Assembly: GCA_024645305.1 (NCBI GenBank)
Contig: JAHEFU010000164.1
Span: 1 to 6,570 of the forward strand
Direction: 5' to 3'
DNA: 6,570 nucleotides
Origin: Planctomycetales bacterium
Lineage (GTDB): Bacteria > 4484-113 > JAFGCY01
The position numbers and the translations under genes were made by a program. The notes under the pieces are model-generated. The model was not told the origin of the DNA. It made no database searches and worked only from the letters and a program-made list of their open reading frames with translations. Of the stretch, positions 6,272 to 6,570 are shown in pieces (the first letter of the stretch is position 1; each line of letters opens with the position of its first letter).

Positions 6272-6479
6272 GAAGAAGTGAGTATCACCCTCATTGGATA
6301 GCGAGCAGTTTCACTTAGACGGGAAGGGGTGCAACTTTTGCCTTACTCATTCGGCGTGTTGTAGAGGAAATGTGATCGGCGGCTGGAAGCTTGAGCTACG
6401 GCTTCCTGGTCATGCTTCGTCCAGGGCAGCAGCTTGACTCCAACAGGACACCCGCCTGCGGTGGGAATTCGCTTCGGTG
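6245..6479. other. Intergenic region without recognisable gene
   Basis: The region lies between the convergent ends of the lipoprotein gene and the truncated radical SAM copy. After the 7-base repeats, the only structure seen is an inverted repeat GGAAGC/GCTTCC (6385-6390 and 6401-6406, 10-base loop) and another, GACACC/GGTGTC (6447-6452 and 6476-6481). Neither has a T-run, so I do not call a terminator. I saw no similarity to the body of the radical SAM gene or to the lipoprotein repeats. Confidence 0.5.
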
Positions 6480-6570
6480 TCAGACCGCAGAGCGCTCGGC
6501 GAAGCAGTGCGGGCAGACGGTCTGCACGAATTCCTCGATGGTGTACAAGCGCAGCACAGGAGCCGGCGGC
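6480..6570 (-). pseudogene. Truncated second copy of the radical SAM gene 5' end (partial at window edge)
   Basis: Read on the minus strand from the right edge, the frame encodes PPAPVLRLYTIEEF, then the VQTVCPHCFAER segment, then SAV and a TGA stop at 6482-6480. The intact gene has PAAPELRSYTIEEF and the same VQTVCPHCFAER segment before it goes on for about 500 residues. The copy therefore keeps the CPHC pair but lacks the CxxHG half of the metal site and the whole radical SAM domain. By alignment its start codon should lie about 14 bases beyond the window, giving a peptide of about 34 residues. It is best read as a remnant of a duplicated or rearranged paralogue. A functional micro-peptide is possible but has no support. 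Confidence 0.75.
6505..6545. repeat. 41-base direct repeat, copy 2 (inside truncated copy)
   Basis: These bases are identical to 3037-3077 and in the same orientation. On the right side similarity falls to roughly 70 percent over the remaining 25 bases by my hand alignment. On the left it continues with two mismatches over about 12 bases and then stops. Confidence 0.9.

Noticed and set aside
6385..6406. Inverted repeat GGAAGC/GCTTCC as a terminator
   Set aside because: Six base pairs, a 10-base loop and no following T-run on either strand; too weak to call.
3037..6545. The 41-base direct repeats as ends of a transposon or attachment sites
   Set aside because: Both copies are coding sequence of the same protein segment, there are no terminal inverted repeats, and no transposase or integrase lies between them.

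Overview
This window is a GC-rich bacterial segment, probably from an uncultured or poorly sampled lineage. It holds two divergent transcription units and, at the right edge, the start of a broken gene copy. No rRNA, tRNA, CRISPR, transposase or phage gene is visible, so the host cannot be named with confidence. A lipoprotein signal peptide, PKD modules and long repeat proteins are common in Gram-negative bacteria such as Planctomycetota, Myxococcota and candidate phyla.

Left half, minus strand (3116 down to 38): a tightly packed four-gene operon. In transcription order it encodes (1) a 535-residue radical SAM enzyme that looks like the MJ0619 / tetraether-synthase (Tes) branch; (2) a 256-residue multi-pass membrane protein of the prolipoprotein diacylglyceryl transferase (Lgt) superfamily with several altered active-site positions; (3) a 113-residue three-helix membrane protein; (4) a 124-residue protein with a proline-rich N-terminal half and two C-terminal helices. 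Successive genes overlap by 8, 8 and 1 bases, which suggests translational coupling. Together the set reads as a candidate membrane-lipid or lipoprotein modification module: a radical enzyme acting on an acyl or lipid-like substrate, an Lgt-fold partner and two small membrane partners. That role is inference.

Middle (3117-3202): an 86-base divergent intergenic region with a consensus -10 box (TATAAT) for the rightward gene and a plausible TTGGAC/TATACT promoter for the operon. The latter would start transcription almost exactly at the GTG start codon, so the operon may have a leaderless mRNA.

Right half, plus strand (3203-6244): one 1013-residue lipoprotein. It has a lipobox signal peptide, an unrecognised N-terminal domain, a fibronectin-III-like domain, one degenerate and three good PKD-like domains with DxDGDG loops, and seven 50-residue repeats predicted to close as a seven-bladed beta-propeller. 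It is probably anchored to the outer membrane or cell surface.

Right edge (6245-6570): four tandem copies of a 7-base unit start at the stop codon, followed by about 200 bases without a recognisable gene. The edge itself carries, on the minus strand, a second copy of the radical SAM gene's first codons. This copy has a 41-base block identical to the intact gene and ends in a stop after the CPHC motif, so it looks like a truncated duplicate. The 37 bases left of the operon hold no feature I can support; no clear terminator is visible there.
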